The position numbers and the translations under genes are program-made. Positions 40,920 to 49,956 of a DNA stretch of 64,000 nt are shown here, one piece after another; positions within the stretch are counted from its first letter, which is position 1, and the number at the start of each line of letters is the position of its first letter. Origin of the DNA: Actinomadura coerulea (GTDB lineage: Bacteria; Actinomycetota; Actinomycetes; Streptosporangiales; Streptosporangiaceae). Where the stretch lies: assembly GCF_014208105.1 (NCBI RefSeq), contig NZ_JACHMQ010000001.1, forward strand, positions 3,224,001 to 3,288,000, given 5' to 3'. The notes beneath the pieces were generated by a model that saw nothing but the letters and a program-made list of their open reading frames with translations, was not told the origin of the DNA and made no database searches.

Positions 40920-43080
40920 CGGCCCGGCGGTCCCGCAGCGACCGCGGGTGCAGGCGGCGCCGGAACTGGCGCAGCCGCCCGGCCCTGGCGGTGACGAGGC
41001 GGCCGAGCTCGTCGGTGTGCCGCCACGCCTGGTCGGCGGCGCCGGGGTCCGGGTGGGACGCGGCGAACCGGCTGCGGTTGACCAGGTCGGCGAGCGGCCC
41101 GAGATGGCCGTGGGCGTCCTCGCCGACGGCGGACGCGCCGAAGCGGGCGACCTCGTGCGCGGTCAGCGTCCGGGCCGTGGACAGGCCGACGTCGGCGAGG
41201 TGGTCGAGCGCCTGGTGCCACGCGCCGGTGATGCGGGCGGCGGGCGTCCCGGCCCTCCGGCGCCGCCTCCGCAGGGCGGGGGCGAGCAGGACGGCGCCCA
41301 GATAGCCGATGGCGAGCGCGCCCGCCGCGAGCGCGGCGAACACCCACCACGGCGTGGGCCCGCCGTCCGCGGCGGCCGGCTTCCGCGGGTCGTTCTGCGT
41401 CGTGTCGCCCGGCCCCTGTCCGCGCTGCTGGGAGGCCGCGTTCTTCTGGGCCTGCTCCAGCTTCTGCTCGGTCTCACCCGCCGCGACGGAGTCGTTCTTC
41501 TTGGAGCGGCGCGCGCTGTCGGGCAGCGGGTTGAACCGGATCCAGCCGAGCCGGTCGAACTTGATCTCCGGCCACACCATCACGTCCCCGGACCGGACCT
41601 GGACGGTGTCGCCCGCGCGGTCGCCGCCGTCGAAGCCCACGGTGACGCGGGACGGCAGGCCGATCGTCCGGGCGAGCAGCGCGTAGGCGGTCGCGAAGTG
41701 CTCCGGCGTGCCGCGCCTGCCCTCGCCGAGGAAGTAGTCGAGCTGCCGGTAACCGTGCCCCGGCGGGGCGGTCACGTCGTACCGGGCGTACCGCTTGAGG
41801 TACTCGGCGAGCATCGCGGCCTTCTGGATGGGCGACACGGCGCCCCGCGTCGCGGCCTGGGCGAACCTGCGGAACTCGGCGATCTGGACGGGCGGCTCCT
41901 TCGCGCCCGGTCCCCACGGCAGCTCCCGCGCCGCCCTGGCCTCGGCGTCGGCGGCGACGTCCGCCCCGGCGAGGTCGTCGGCCGTCCATTCGGGGACGAC
42001 GGAGTCGACGCGGTAGGTCTGGCCGGGGCGCAGCGGCCGCGCGGCGGCCAGCGCGCCGCTGCCGGGATCGACGACGACGGGGAGCCCGGCGACCTCCCGC
42101 GGCCGGTCGGCGGCGGGCACCCACACGCCCGGCAGGTCGCGGATCGTGATGTGCTGCGCGACCTCGTGCTCGCGGTCCGGGTCCGGCCCCTGCGGCACGC
42201 GGCTGCCCGTCGGGACGAAGCGGGCCGTGGACGACCACGTCACACCGTCGAAGCGGTCCAGGACGGCGAGCCGCTCGATCTCGTTCCGCTTCGACCGGAC
42301 CGTGAACATCACCTGGTCGGGGCTGAGCAGCCAGCCGCCGACGCGGTCCAGGGGGCTGACGCCGTCGCGCTGCTGCGGCGGCGGCGCCTGCACCTGCTCG
42401 CGCGGGTCGTAGGGGTCGGCGCTGACGGGGACGACGGTTCCCGCGGCGAACGCCAGCGCCCCGAGGACGGCCGCGGCGGGGACGCCGACCAGCAGGGGCC
42501 GCCACGCGGCGCCCGGGCCGTCCGCGCGGACGAGGACCAGCACGGCGATGAGCACGACGGTGGCGGCGGCGAGCGGCAGGTTGGAGCCGGGACCGTCCAC
42601 CCCGAGCAGCAGCGCGACCGCCCACACGCCGAGGACGGGCACGCAGGGCAGGGCGCGCGGCGAGGTGCGCAGCGCCAGCTCCGCCGCCGCGAACGCCGCC
42701 AGCCACACCACCACGTGCACCAGGACGAGGTACTCCGGCTTCGCGGGGGCGGGCAGCAGCGTGGTCAGGATCGACTTCCACGCTCCGAGGACCCCCTCGC
42801 GCAGCGTCTGCGGGAGCGTCCCGTCCCGGAGGGCGGGGCGCAGGACGGTCACCGAGACCGTTCCCGCCCAGGCGACGACGGTCAGCACCAGCGAGATCCA
42901 CAGCGGCCACGGGCCCCTGTCCTTGCGCGGCCCCGACAGCAGCCCGCACAGCAGCGTCGGCACCGCCGCCGCGACGGCGGCGACGGGGACGACCGGGCCG
43001 AGACCGAAGACCCGCTGGAACGCCAGCCCGGCGACGGCGGCCAGGCAGGCCGTCACGACGATCGACGCGTACCGGGTCAC
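40900..43080 (-). CDS. Transglutaminase-like membrane protein (TgpA type) with altered triad
   Basis: The 726-residue protein has about five to six N-terminal membrane helices (1-200), a large outside domain (200-580) and one C-terminal helix (about 590-610) before a basic cytoplasmic tail, as in TgpA-type proteins next to MoxR and DUF58 genes. In the transglutaminase core the usual Cys position reads GTPEHFATAYALL (Pro instead of Cys), the usual HAW reads VMVWPEI (no His) and FDPTP reads FNPLP (Asn). The catalytic triad therefore seems lost. The GTG at 43080 overlaps the DUF58 stop (GTGA). It is the last gene of the MoxR operon. Confidence 0.82.
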   Translation of the reverse strand: MTRYASIVVTACLAAVAGLAFQRVFGLGPVVPVAAVAAAVPTLLCGLLSGPRKDRGPWPLWISLVLTVVAWAGTVSVTVLRPALRDGTLPQTLREGVLGAWKSILTTLLPAPAKPEYLVLVHVVVWLAAFAAAELALRTSPRALPCVPVLGVWAVALLLGVDGPGSNLPLAAATVVLIAVLVLVRADGPGAAWRPLLVGVPAAAVLGALAFAAGTVVPVSADPYDPREQVQAPPPQQRDGVSPLDRVGGWLLSPDQVMFTVRSKRNEIERLAVLDRFDGVTWSSTARFVPTGSRVPQGPDPDREHEVAQHITIRDLPGVWVPAADRPREVAGLPVVVDPGSGALAAARPLRPGQTYRVDSVVPEWTADDLAGADVAADAEARAARELPWGPGAKEPPVQIAEFRRFAQAATRGAVSPIQKAAMLAEYLKRYARYDVTAPPGHGYRQLDYFLGEGRRGTPEHFATAYALLARTIGLPSRVTVGFDGGDRAGDTVQVRSGDVMVWPEIKFDRLGWIRFNPLPDSARRSKKNDSVAAGETEQKLEQAQKNAASQQRGQGPGDTTQNDPRKPAAADGGPTPWWVFAALAAGALAIGYLGAVLLAPALRRRRRRAGTPAARITGAWHQALDHLADVGLSTARTLTAHEVARFGASAVGEDAHGHLGPLADLVNRSRFAASHPDPGAADQAWRHTDELGRLVTARAGRLRQFRRRLHPRSLRDRRAVRTRGR

Positions 43081-44207
43081 CGGGCGGCCCCCAGCCGGTG
43101 CCATGCCTCGGCCAGCCCCTCCAGGTCGGTGAAGTCGACGAGCTGGACGCCGGGCGGCGCCGCCGCGGGGTCCCGCGGGCGGACCCGCAGCACGACGACC
43201 CGGTCGAAGCGGCCGCGGACGGCCGCGACGCGCCCGAGCTCGGCGGCGTCCGGGGTGATGAGGACGAGGGAACCGCCCGGACGCACGCGGCGCACCGCGT
43301 CCACGGCCGAACGCGGCCCCTCCCGCGTCTGGACGGAGGTGAGCCGGTCCAGGAGGACCTCGACGTCGTCCGGCCCGCCCCGCGTGTCGGCGACCTGGCC
43401 GTCGCCGGTGAGGATCCGGACGGGGAAGCTCGCCGACGCCGCCCCGGCCGCGACCGACGCCGCGGCGTCGACGGCCAGCTCGAAGTCGTCCGGCTCCGGC
43501 CACGAGCCGGGGCGCGCCTCCAGCACGACCGTCGTCGTCGGCAGGCTGGCGTCCACGAGCTGGCGGACCATCAGCGTCCCGGTGCGGGCCGACGACTTCC
43601 AGTGGACGTGGCGCAGCTCGTCCCCGATCACGTACTCGCGCAGCGCGTGGAAGGTCGCCGTCCCCGCCGGGGACCTGTCGCTGGTCGGGCCCTCCAGGTG
43701 GTGGGCGCGACCGGACGGCAGCAGCCCCAGCCGCACCGTCCTCGGCCGGACGAGCAGGACCCGCGGCGTCCCGTACTCGCGCACCCGGCGCGCCAGCCGG
43801 AGGGGGTCGGCGCGCACCAGCCGCAGCGGCCCCACCGGGATCTCACCGCGCCGGGACGTCGGCAGCCGGTAGGTCACGGTGCGCCCGCCGCCCGGGCGCA
43901 GCCGCGGGACGTCGACCGCGACCGGCGCGGAGCCCGCCGCGTCCTCGGCGCTGAGCCCGCGCACGCCGCGCCCCTTGTTCGTCACGTGCAGGACCCCGAC
44001 GGCGGGCTCGCCGCGCGCCACCCGCTCCGGCGCGATCTCCCTGCGGACCTCCAGCCGGGGGCGCGGCAGCGTCCACAGCGCCGCCGCCCCCACCGCGGCG
44101 AGGCCCGCGACGGCCAGCGCGGCGGGTTCGGGATAGCCGAGCCACCAGCCCGCCGCGTACAGCGGGACCGAACCGGCCGCCGTCCCCCATCCGAGCGGCG
44201 TCAGCAC
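43077..44207 (-). CDS. DUF58 domain protein
   Basis: This 376-residue protein has two short hydrophobic segments at the N-terminus and the DUF58 signature FHALREYVIGDELRHVHWKSSARTG (about 185-210), followed by a vWA-like fold (TTVVLEARPG...). DUF58 proteins are near-invariant partners of MoxR ATPases and are thought to be inserted or activated by them. The GTG at 44207 is 1 bp after the MoxR stop. Operon order on the minus strand: propeller/Fn3 protein, MoxR, DUF58, transglutaminase-like. Confidence 0.9.
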   Translation of the reverse strand: MLTPLGWGTAAGSVPLYAAGWWLGYPEPAALAVAGLAAVGAAALWTLPRPRLEVRREIAPERVARGEPAVGVLHVTNKGRGVRGLSAEDAAGSAPVAVDVPRLRPGGGRTVTYRLPTSRRGEIPVGPLRLVRADPLRLARRVREYGTPRVLLVRPRTVRLGLLPSGRAHHLEGPTSDRSPAGTATFHALREYVIGDELRHVHWKSSARTGTLMVRQLVDASLPTTTVVLEARPGSWPEPDDFELAVDAAASVAAGAASASFPVRILTGDGQVADTRGGPDDVEVLLDRLTSVQTREGPRSAVDAVRRVRPGGSLVLITPDAAELGRVAAVRGRFDRVVVLRVRPRDPAAAPPGVQLVDFTDLEGLAEAWHRLGAAR

Positions 44208-44208
44208 G

Positions 44209-45204
44209 TCACACCCCGGCGGCCTGCGGCGTCGGCACGTCGCCCAGCGCCTCGGCGACCACGTCGGCGCCCGAGCGCCCGCGCAGCTCGGCCTCCGGCG
44301 TGACGATCAGCCGGTGCGCGATGACGGGGACCGCGAGCGCCTTGACGTCCTCGGGCACGATGTAGGAGCGGCCGGCCGCCGCCGCCCGCACCCGCGCGGC
44401 GCGCAGCAGCGCGATGCCCGCCCGCGGGCTCGCGCCGAGCCGCAGGTCCGGGTGCTCGCGGGTGACCGCGACGACGCGCACGAGGTAGTCGTACAGCGGC
44501 GGCGCGACGTGCAGCCGCTGCGCGAAGTCGATCATCCGGGCGAGGTCCTCGCGGCTCAGCACCGGCGGCATCTGGTCGAGCACCGCGCCGGTCGGCGCCC
44601 CGGCGAGCAGCGCCACCTCGGCCTGGTGGTCGGGGTAGCCCATCGAGATCCGCATCAGGAACCGGTCGAGCTGCGCCTCCGGCAGCGGATAGGTGCCGTC
44701 CATGTCGACGGGGTTCTGCGTGGCCATCACCATGAACGGGCGCGGCACCGGGTGCGGGACGCCCTCGACGGTGACGCGGCGCTCCTCCATGACCTCCAGC
44801 AGCGCCGACTGCGTCTTGGGCGAGCCGCGGTTGATCTCGTCCGCCACGGCCAGGTTCGCGAAGATCGGCCCGGGGTGGAACTCGAACTCGCCCGTCCCCT
44901 GGTTGAAGATCGACACGCCGGTGATGTCGCTGGGCAGCAGGTCGGGCGTGAACTGGATGCGCGCCCACTTGGCCTCGACGGACGCCGAGATCGCCCGCGC
45001 CAGCGTCGTCTTGCCGACGCCGGGGACGTCCTCGACCAGCAGGTGCCCCTCGGCCAGCAGGCAGGTCAGCGCCAGTTCGACCTTCTCCCGCTTGCCGCGC
45101 ACGACCCGCTCGATGTTGCCCGCCAGCGCCGCGAACATCTGCGCGAACCGCCCGGCCAGCGCGTCCGCGTCCACCGCCGCGTTCGTCCCGGGGTTCTCGG
45201 TCAT
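44209..45204 (-). CDS. MoxR-family AAA+ ATPase
   Basis: The 331-residue ATPase has Walker A EDVPGVGKTTLA, Walker B LAVADEINRGSPKTQSALLEVMEE and sensor 1 VMATQNPVDMDGTYPLPEAQLDRF, all matching the MRP branch of MoxR proteins. It acts as a chaperone-like motor that matures partner proteins, typically those with vWA domains. The ATG at 45204 shares one base with the stop of the upstream propeller/Fn3 gene. The DUF58 and transglutaminase-like genes follow, giving the common MoxR-DUF58-TgpA set. Confidence 0.95.
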   Translation of the reverse strand: MTENPGTNAAVDADALAGRFAQMFAALAGNIERVVRGKREKVELALTCLLAEGHLLVEDVPGVGKTTLARAISASVEAKWARIQFTPDLLPSDITGVSIFNQGTGEFEFHPGPIFANLAVADEINRGSPKTQSALLEVMEERRVTVEGVPHPVPRPFMVMATQNPVDMDGTYPLPEAQLDRFLMRISMGYPDHQAEVALLAGAPTGAVLDQMPPVLSREDLARMIDFAQRLHVAPPLYDYLVRVVAVTREHPDLRLGASPRAGIALLRAARVRAAAAGRSYIVPEDVKALAVPVIAHRLIVTPEAELRGRSGADVVAEALGDVPTPQAAGV

Positions 45205-47354
45205 CAGGTGCACTCCCACAGTGACGAAGAGAACGTCCCCGAGTTCGAGCCGGGGGTGTTCACGTAGAGGTCGCTGACCCAGCGCGTCCGGCCGTCGTAC
45301 TGGATCTTGTCCCAGACGTCGCTGACGAGGCTGGGGTTGTTCAGGTCCTTGACGGTGTCGGATCTCTGCTGGCAGTACACCGTCACCTGGCCTGTGAAGC
45401 CCTTGGGGAACTCCCCGTCGCGCGGGGTGCCGGTACCCGGGCCAGTGTGCAGGTACGTGTTGGTGTTGTCGTTGTTGTGGCCGGAGTAGGGCTGGGCGTG
45501 CGCGTCCGGGTTGAGGTCTGCCGACGCGCTCACCGCCGTGGACGATCCGGCGCCGTTGCGGGCGGTCACCTTCAGCGTGTACGTCCTCGCGTTGGCAAGG
45601 TTCCTGACCTGGTGCGAGGTCGCCCTGGTCGAGGCCGATCCGCCGTTCCAGGTGATGTCGTAGGTGACGTCGAAACCGGACGAGGGGGACCAGGCGAGGT
45701 CCGCGCCGTGGTTGACGGCGGTCGCTTCGAGTGCGGTCGGCGGGCCGGGGGCGGTGCAGGCGGTGGCGCCCACCTCGCCGGACTCGCTGTAGGCGGGCTT
45801 GCCGTCCTTCCCCTTGTACTCGGCGGCCACCTTGTAGACGTGGGTGGTCGTGTCGCAGGTCAGGCCGCCGACGGTGAACGTCCCGCCTTGCACGGCCCCG
45901 GGGAACCGCGCCGGCCTCGCGCCCGCGACCGGCCTGCCGTTCTGGCCGAGCAGGACGAACCGGGCCACGGGGTAGACGCCCTGCGGCTGCGCGGCCGCCG
46001 TGAACCGCACCTTGATCGAGCCGTTGTCGCCGGACGCGGCGGGCGTGGGCGGGTCGGGCGCGGTGGGGTCCTTCTTCACCGGCGGCCTGGCCGGCGGCGG
46101 CGTGACGGTCGTGGACCCGCCGGGGCCCCCGCCGCCCCTGTTGCGGTTGCCCTGCCCGCCGCCCGGATCGGCCTGGACGGGCAGCGGGCGCCGCGCGCTG
46201 CCGGGGACCTTGTCGTCGTACTTCTCGATGCGCTTGACGGCGCCGTCCGGGCCGAAGGCGAGGGCGGTGGGTCCGTCGGGGTCGTTCACCCACAGCATGT
46301 GGTCGCGGACGAGCATCTCGATCGTGCCGCCGGGACGGGCGGCCGCCACGGGCCGCTCCCAGGCGTTGCGCTCGGTGTTGAAGACCAGCAGCCGGCCGGA
46401 CGTCCGGTCGGGCAGGTAGACGCGGTCCCCGAGGACGTTGGGGGGATCGAAGGCGTGGTCCGGCACGCGCAGGGCCACCGAGTCGACCCGTCCGACGCCG
46501 GTGTCCAGGAGGTAGAGGGAGCCGCCCGCGCCGAGGATCGGGACGGTCTGCCCGTCGGCGGCCGCCGGGACCTTGACGCCGTCCGCGGCCCGCGCGACGG
46601 GCGCGGGCAGGTTGACCCGCTGCGTGCCCTCGGGGCGGACGATCAGCGCCGTCGCGGACGTGCCGTCGATGATCACGGGCCGTCCGGCGGCGATCGTCAG
46701 CGCGAGGCGGTCGCCGGCCTTCCCGGCCGCCACGGGCTCGCCCCGGCGGCCCGACCTGAACGGGACCACTCCGCCCGTCTGCGGGACGGGCACCCACAGC
46801 GCGCCGTCGGCGTCGATGCCCGCCTGCCCGAGCGGCGCGGTGAGGGTCGCGGCGCCGCCGACCGGCGCCAGGGTCACCGGGTCGATCTGCTGGACGGCGC
46901 CCTTGACGAGGTCGACCGTGTAGGCGGCGCCGGCGCCGGAGAGCACCTGCATGCCCGGCCCGCCGGCCTGCCGGCTCTTGGTGATCTTGAGCTGGGAGGG
47001 GTCGATCCGGCTCACGACGCCGGTGTCCTCGTCGACCAGCAGCACCGTGGCGCCGTCCTGGACGACCTTGATGCGGTGGCCGCGCATCTGCGGCACCACC
47101 GCGGTCTTGCCGTCGACCTTGCCGGCCAGCCCGTTGGCGTGCACGACCAGGCCCCTGCCGCTCGCGCTCAGCCAGGCCCCCACGTCCGAGAGCCGGTACC
47201 GCGCGCTGGCCGTGCCCACGCCGTAGACGAGCGCGCCCACGGCGAGCACGCCGACGAGCCCGGCGGCGATCTGGCCGGTCAGCCTGTCACGCCGGAAGAT
47301 TCGGAAAAGACCGCGCGGGCCGGTGGTCCGCGCGGAGGATCGGTCCCCGTTCAA
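45204..47354 (-). CDS. Membrane-anchored propeller-like, Fn3 and SH3-like protein, paralogue 2
   Basis: This 716-residue protein repeats the layout of the 36959-39046 protein: FRRDRLTGQIAAGLVGVL membrane anchor, beta-strand repeats with PQMRGHRIKVVQDGATVLLVDEDTGVVSRIDPSQL, a Pro/Gly linker, Fn3 modules (about 490-660; PPTALEATAVNHGADLAWSP) and an SH3-like end (NTYLHTGPGTGTP, WVSDLYVNTPGSNS). The start is uncertain: TTG at 47354, after AGAGGGTGAG, fits the N-terminal match with paralogue 1. It is the first gene of the MoxR operon, so it is a likely client or outside partner of the MoxR/DUF58 pair. Confidence 0.75.
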   Translation of the reverse strand: MNGDRSSARTTGPRGLFRIFRRDRLTGQIAAGLVGVLAVGALVYGVGTASARYRLSDVGAWLSASGRGLVVHANGLAGKVDGKTAVVPQMRGHRIKVVQDGATVLLVDEDTGVVSRIDPSQLKITKSRQAGGPGMQVLSGAGAAYTVDLVKGAVQQIDPVTLAPVGGAATLTAPLGQAGIDADGALWVPVPQTGGVVPFRSGRRGEPVAAGKAGDRLALTIAAGRPVIIDGTSATALIVRPEGTQRVNLPAPVARAADGVKVPAAADGQTVPILGAGGSLYLLDTGVGRVDSVALRVPDHAFDPPNVLGDRVYLPDRTSGRLLVFNTERNAWERPVAAARPGGTIEMLVRDHMLWVNDPDGPTALAFGPDGAVKRIEKYDDKVPGSARRPLPVQADPGGGQGNRNRGGGGPGGSTTVTPPPARPPVKKDPTAPDPPTPAASGDNGSIKVRFTAAAQPQGVYPVARFVLLGQNGRPVAGARPARFPGAVQGGTFTVGGLTCDTTTHVYKVAAEYKGKDGKPAYSESGEVGATACTAPGPPTALEATAVNHGADLAWSPSSGFDVTYDITWNGGSASTRATSHQVRNLANARTYTLKVTARNGAGSSTAVSASADLNPDAHAQPYSGHNNDNTNTYLHTGPGTGTPRDGEFPKGFTGQVTVYCQQRSDTVKDLNNPSLVSDVWDKIQYDGRTRWVSDLYVNTPGSNSGTFSSSLWECT

Positions 47355-47628
47355 TCCCCGCTCACCCTCTCGGCGCGCCGGGAGCAGGGAGCCGCTGGCC
47401 CGGGGCGCGAAGGCACCATAACGGCAATACGGGGCGCTCCGGAACGGGTTTGCGGAGATCGGCCTGGTAGATCGATACCGGTCCTGCGGGTTGCGGGTGA
47501 TCCGCCATGACATCGATCACTTGGGGGGCGGAACGCGGCATGCCCCGTCCGCCGGTTCGAGATCCGAACGCGAACGTTATCCGGAACGTCCTAATGTTGG
47601 GCATCGCGACGACGACTCCGAGGTGGAC

Positions 47629-48390
47629 GTGGAAAACGTGAGCATCGCCGACCTGTGGCACCGGGTGACGGGAACGCAGCCGGATCCGCCGTGGTGGCTG
47701 GTGGCCCTTGTCGGCCTCGCGGCGCTCGCCTCGGTGGTGCACGGCCCGACCTGGCGGATGGCGCGCAACACCGTCACGATCGCGCACGAGGGAGGGCACG
47801 CGCTGGTCGCGCTGATCTTCGGCCGCAAGCTGGACGGCATCAAGCTGCACTCCGACACCTCGGGCGTGACCGTGTCGCGCGGCAAGCCGCACGGCATCGG
47901 CATGATCTTCACGGCGATGGCGGGGTACGTCACGCCGCCGCTGCTCGGGCTGCTGTTCGCGCTGCTGCTGGAGGACGGCCGCATCACGCTGATGCTGTGG
48001 TTCACCCTGGCGCTGCTCGCCGCGATGCTCATCATGATCCGCAACGCCTACGGCGCGCTGTCGGTGATCGTCACGGGCGCGCTGGTGTTCGCGGTGTCGT
48101 GGCTGGGCAGCGCCACGGTGCAGGCCGGGTTCGCCTACCTGGCCGCCTGGTTCCTGCTGCTGGCGGGCACCCGCCCGGTGATCGAGCTCCAGCGGATGCG
48201 GGCCCGGCACATGGCGCCGAGCTCCGACGCCGACCAGCTCCACCACCTCACCGGCGTCCCCGGGCTCGCCTGGGTGGGCCTGTTCGCGGTCACCGCCCTG
48301 CTGGCGCTGCTGGCGGGCGGCGCGCTCCTCATCCCGGACGTCTCGCTGCCCGACCTCCCCACGCCACCGGGCTTCGGCGGGGTGGGCTGA
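47629..48390 (+). CDS. M50-family intramembrane metalloprotease
   Basis: This 253-residue protein has a zinc motif HEGGH in TIAHEGGHALVALIF (about 55) and six or so hydrophobic helices, matching the small M50B-like peptidases of actinomycetes. The metal-binding Asp of classic site-2 proteases (NPDG) is not obvious; RNAYGALSV may be the equivalent region. Start choice: GTG at 47629 after GAGG, with a GTG at 47638 as alternative. It is divergent from the MoxR operon across 274 bp in which I see no gene. Site-2 proteases often cut membrane anti-sigma factors; its target here is unknown. Confidence 0.8.
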   Translation: MENVSIADLWHRVTGTQPDPPWWLVALVGLAALASVVHGPTWRMARNTVTIAHEGGHALVALIFGRKLDGIKLHSDTSGVTVSRGKPHGIGMIFTAMAGYVTPPLLGLLFALLLEDGRITLMLWFTLALLAAMLIMIRNAYGALSVIVTGALVFAVSWLGSATVQAGFAYLAAWFLLLAGTRPVIELQRMRARHMAPSSDADQLHHLTGVPGLAWVGLFAVTALLALLAGGALLIPDVSLPDLPTPPGFGGVG

Positions 48391-48447
48391 CGCCGGACGG
48401 GGCCGCGGTGCCGCCGATTGTCCGAGGGCGCCGATAGTTTCGGTTGT

Positions 48448-49956
48448 GTGAGGGATCGGTGGTCTCGTGAGCAGGTGCTCGGGCTCGCGCCCGACGCGTC
48501 GTCCGCCAGGGCGGCGGGCGGCGTCGCCAAGCCCGCCAAGTGGGCGGGGACGGGGTGCGACGACGAGGCCGTCTGGGGCGAGTGCCGTGGCAGCGGCAAG
48601 TCCTCCTACCGGACGTGCGCCGACCTGACCGGCCCGGCGTTCCGGTGCACGTGCCCGAGCCGCAAGTTCCCGTGCAAGCACGCCCTGGCGCTGCTGTTCC
48701 TGTGGGCCGACGGCCTCATAGAAGCCGAAGGCGCTCCGGGGGGTGCGGGGGGTCGTCCCCCCGCAGGGGTAGAAGCCGAAGGCGCTCCGGGGGGTGCGGG
48801 GGGTCGTCCCCCCGCAGGGGTAGAAGCCGAAGGCGCTCCGGGGGGTGCGGGGGGTCGTCCCCCCGCAGGGGTAGAAGCCGAAGGCGCTCCGGGGGGTGCT
48901 GGAGGTCGTCCCCCCGCGGGTGAGGGCGTCGAGAGTGGGTCGCGTCCCGCGTGGGTCGCCGAGTGGGTGGAGGACCGCCGGGAGCGGGCCGACCGGGCGG
49001 CCGAGCGGCGGGCCGCCCCGGCGGCCAAGGCGCGCGACCCGAAGACGGCGGAGCGGCGGGCCAGGCGGGTCGACGACGGGCTCGCCGAGCTCGACCAGTG
49101 GCTCCGCGACCAGGTCGCGCACGGCCTCGCGCAGGCGGAGAAGGCCCCCTACCGGCTGTGGGACGACGCGGCTCGGCGGCTCGTCGACGCGCAGGCGGGG
49201 GCGCTGGCGGGGCCGGTCAGGGGCCTGGCCGCGATCCCGCGCCGGCCCGGCTGGCCGGGGCGACTGCTGGAGGAGTACGCGCTGCTGCGGCTGCTCGTCC
49301 GGGCCTACCAGCGGCGGGACGAGCTGCCCGAGGGGCTGCGCGAGACGGTCCGCTCGCGGGTCGGGTTCACCGTCCCGCAGGAGGAGGTGCTGTCCGGCGG
49401 GGAGCGCGTCCGCGACCTGTGGTCGGTGACCGGGTCGCGCGACACCGCGCAAGACCTGCTCACCACGCGCAGGGTGTGGCTCCGCGGGAACCGGACGGGG
49501 CGCCCCGCGCTCGTGCTGTCCTTCGCCGCGCCGGGCACGTCCCTGGACGGTTCGCTCGTCGTGGGTATGCAGGTCGACGCGGAGCTGGCCTTCTACCCGG
49601 GCGCGCAGCCGCTGCGGGCGCTGGTCGCCGAGCGGTACGGGGCGCCCATGCGGGGCACGCCCGCGGGGACGTCCGTCCAGGGCTTCCTCGACGAGCACGC
49701 GGCCGCCCTCGCGCTCGACCCTTGGCTGGACCGCTGGCCCGCGACGCTGGAAGGCGTCCGCCTGGCGCGTACCGAGGAGGGCGGCCTGCACGTCGTCGAC
49801 GGCGCCGGAGACGCGCTGCCGCTGCGGATGGGCGAGCCGTGGCGGCTGCTCGCCCTGTCGGGCGGCGGTCCGGTCACCCTGGCCGGGGAGTGGCGCCCGC
49901 GCGGCCTGCGCCCGCTGGCCGCATGGCACGAGGACGAGGGGACGGTGATCATGTGA
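48448..49956 (+). CDS. SWIM zinc-finger protein (YehQ-like)
   Basis: The 502-residue protein has a SWIM motif CxCx6CxH at FRCTCPSRKFPCKHAL (about 72-87), typical of a DNA- or protein-binding zinc knuckle. A 51-bp tandem repeat right after it encodes four copies of EAEGAPGGAGGRPPAGV. The C-terminal two thirds are helical with a final beta domain. TAGTTT at 48435-48440 ends 7 bp before the GTG, so the mRNA may be leaderless. It is the first gene of a five-gene operon with GTGA/TTGA/ATGA overlaps throughout. As I recall, E. coli has a related yehL-yehM-yehP-yehQ set. Confidence 0.85.
   Translation: MRDRWSREQVLGLAPDASSARAAGGVAKPAKWAGTGCDDEAVWGECRGSGKSSYRTCADLTGPAFRCTCPSRKFPCKHALALLFLWADGLIEAEGAPGGAGGRPPAGVEAEGAPGGAGGRPPAGVEAEGAPGGAGGRPPAGVEAEGAPGGAGGRPPAGEGVESGSRPAWVAEWVEDRRERADRAAERRAAPAAKARDPKTAERRARRVDDGLAELDQWLRDQVAHGLAQAEKAPYRLWDDAARRLVDAQAGALAGPVRGLAAIPRRPGWPGRLLEEYALLRLLVRAYQRRDELPEGLRETVRSRVGFTVPQEEVLSGGERVRDLWSVTGSRDTAQDLLTTRRVWLRGNRTGRPALVLSFAAPGTSLDGSLVVGMQVDAELAFYPGAQPLRALVAERYGAPMRGTPAGTSVQGFLDEHAAALALDPWLDRWPATLEGVRLARTEEGGLHVVDGAGDALPLRMGEPWRLLALSGGGPVTLAGEWRPRGLRPLAAWHEDEGTVIM
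48721..48924 (+). repeat. Four tandem copies of a 51-bp repeat inside the SWIM gene
   Basis: Copies begin at 48721, 48772, 48823 and 48874. The first three are nearly identical; the fourth changes near 48899 (GTGCTGGAGG) and at its end. Each copy contains GCGGGGGG-TCGT-CCCCCCGC, a perfect 8-bp hairpin. The length is a multiple of three, so copy number changes keep the frame. Confidence 0.95.

Noticed and set aside
45204..47513. Upstream ATG at 47513 for propeller paralogue 2
   Set aside because: The extra 53 residues show no similarity to paralogue 1, and the ATG lacks a ribosome site.
48721..48924. CRISPR array
   Set aside because: The four repeats are directly contiguous with no unique spacers, and they are in frame within the SWIM gene.
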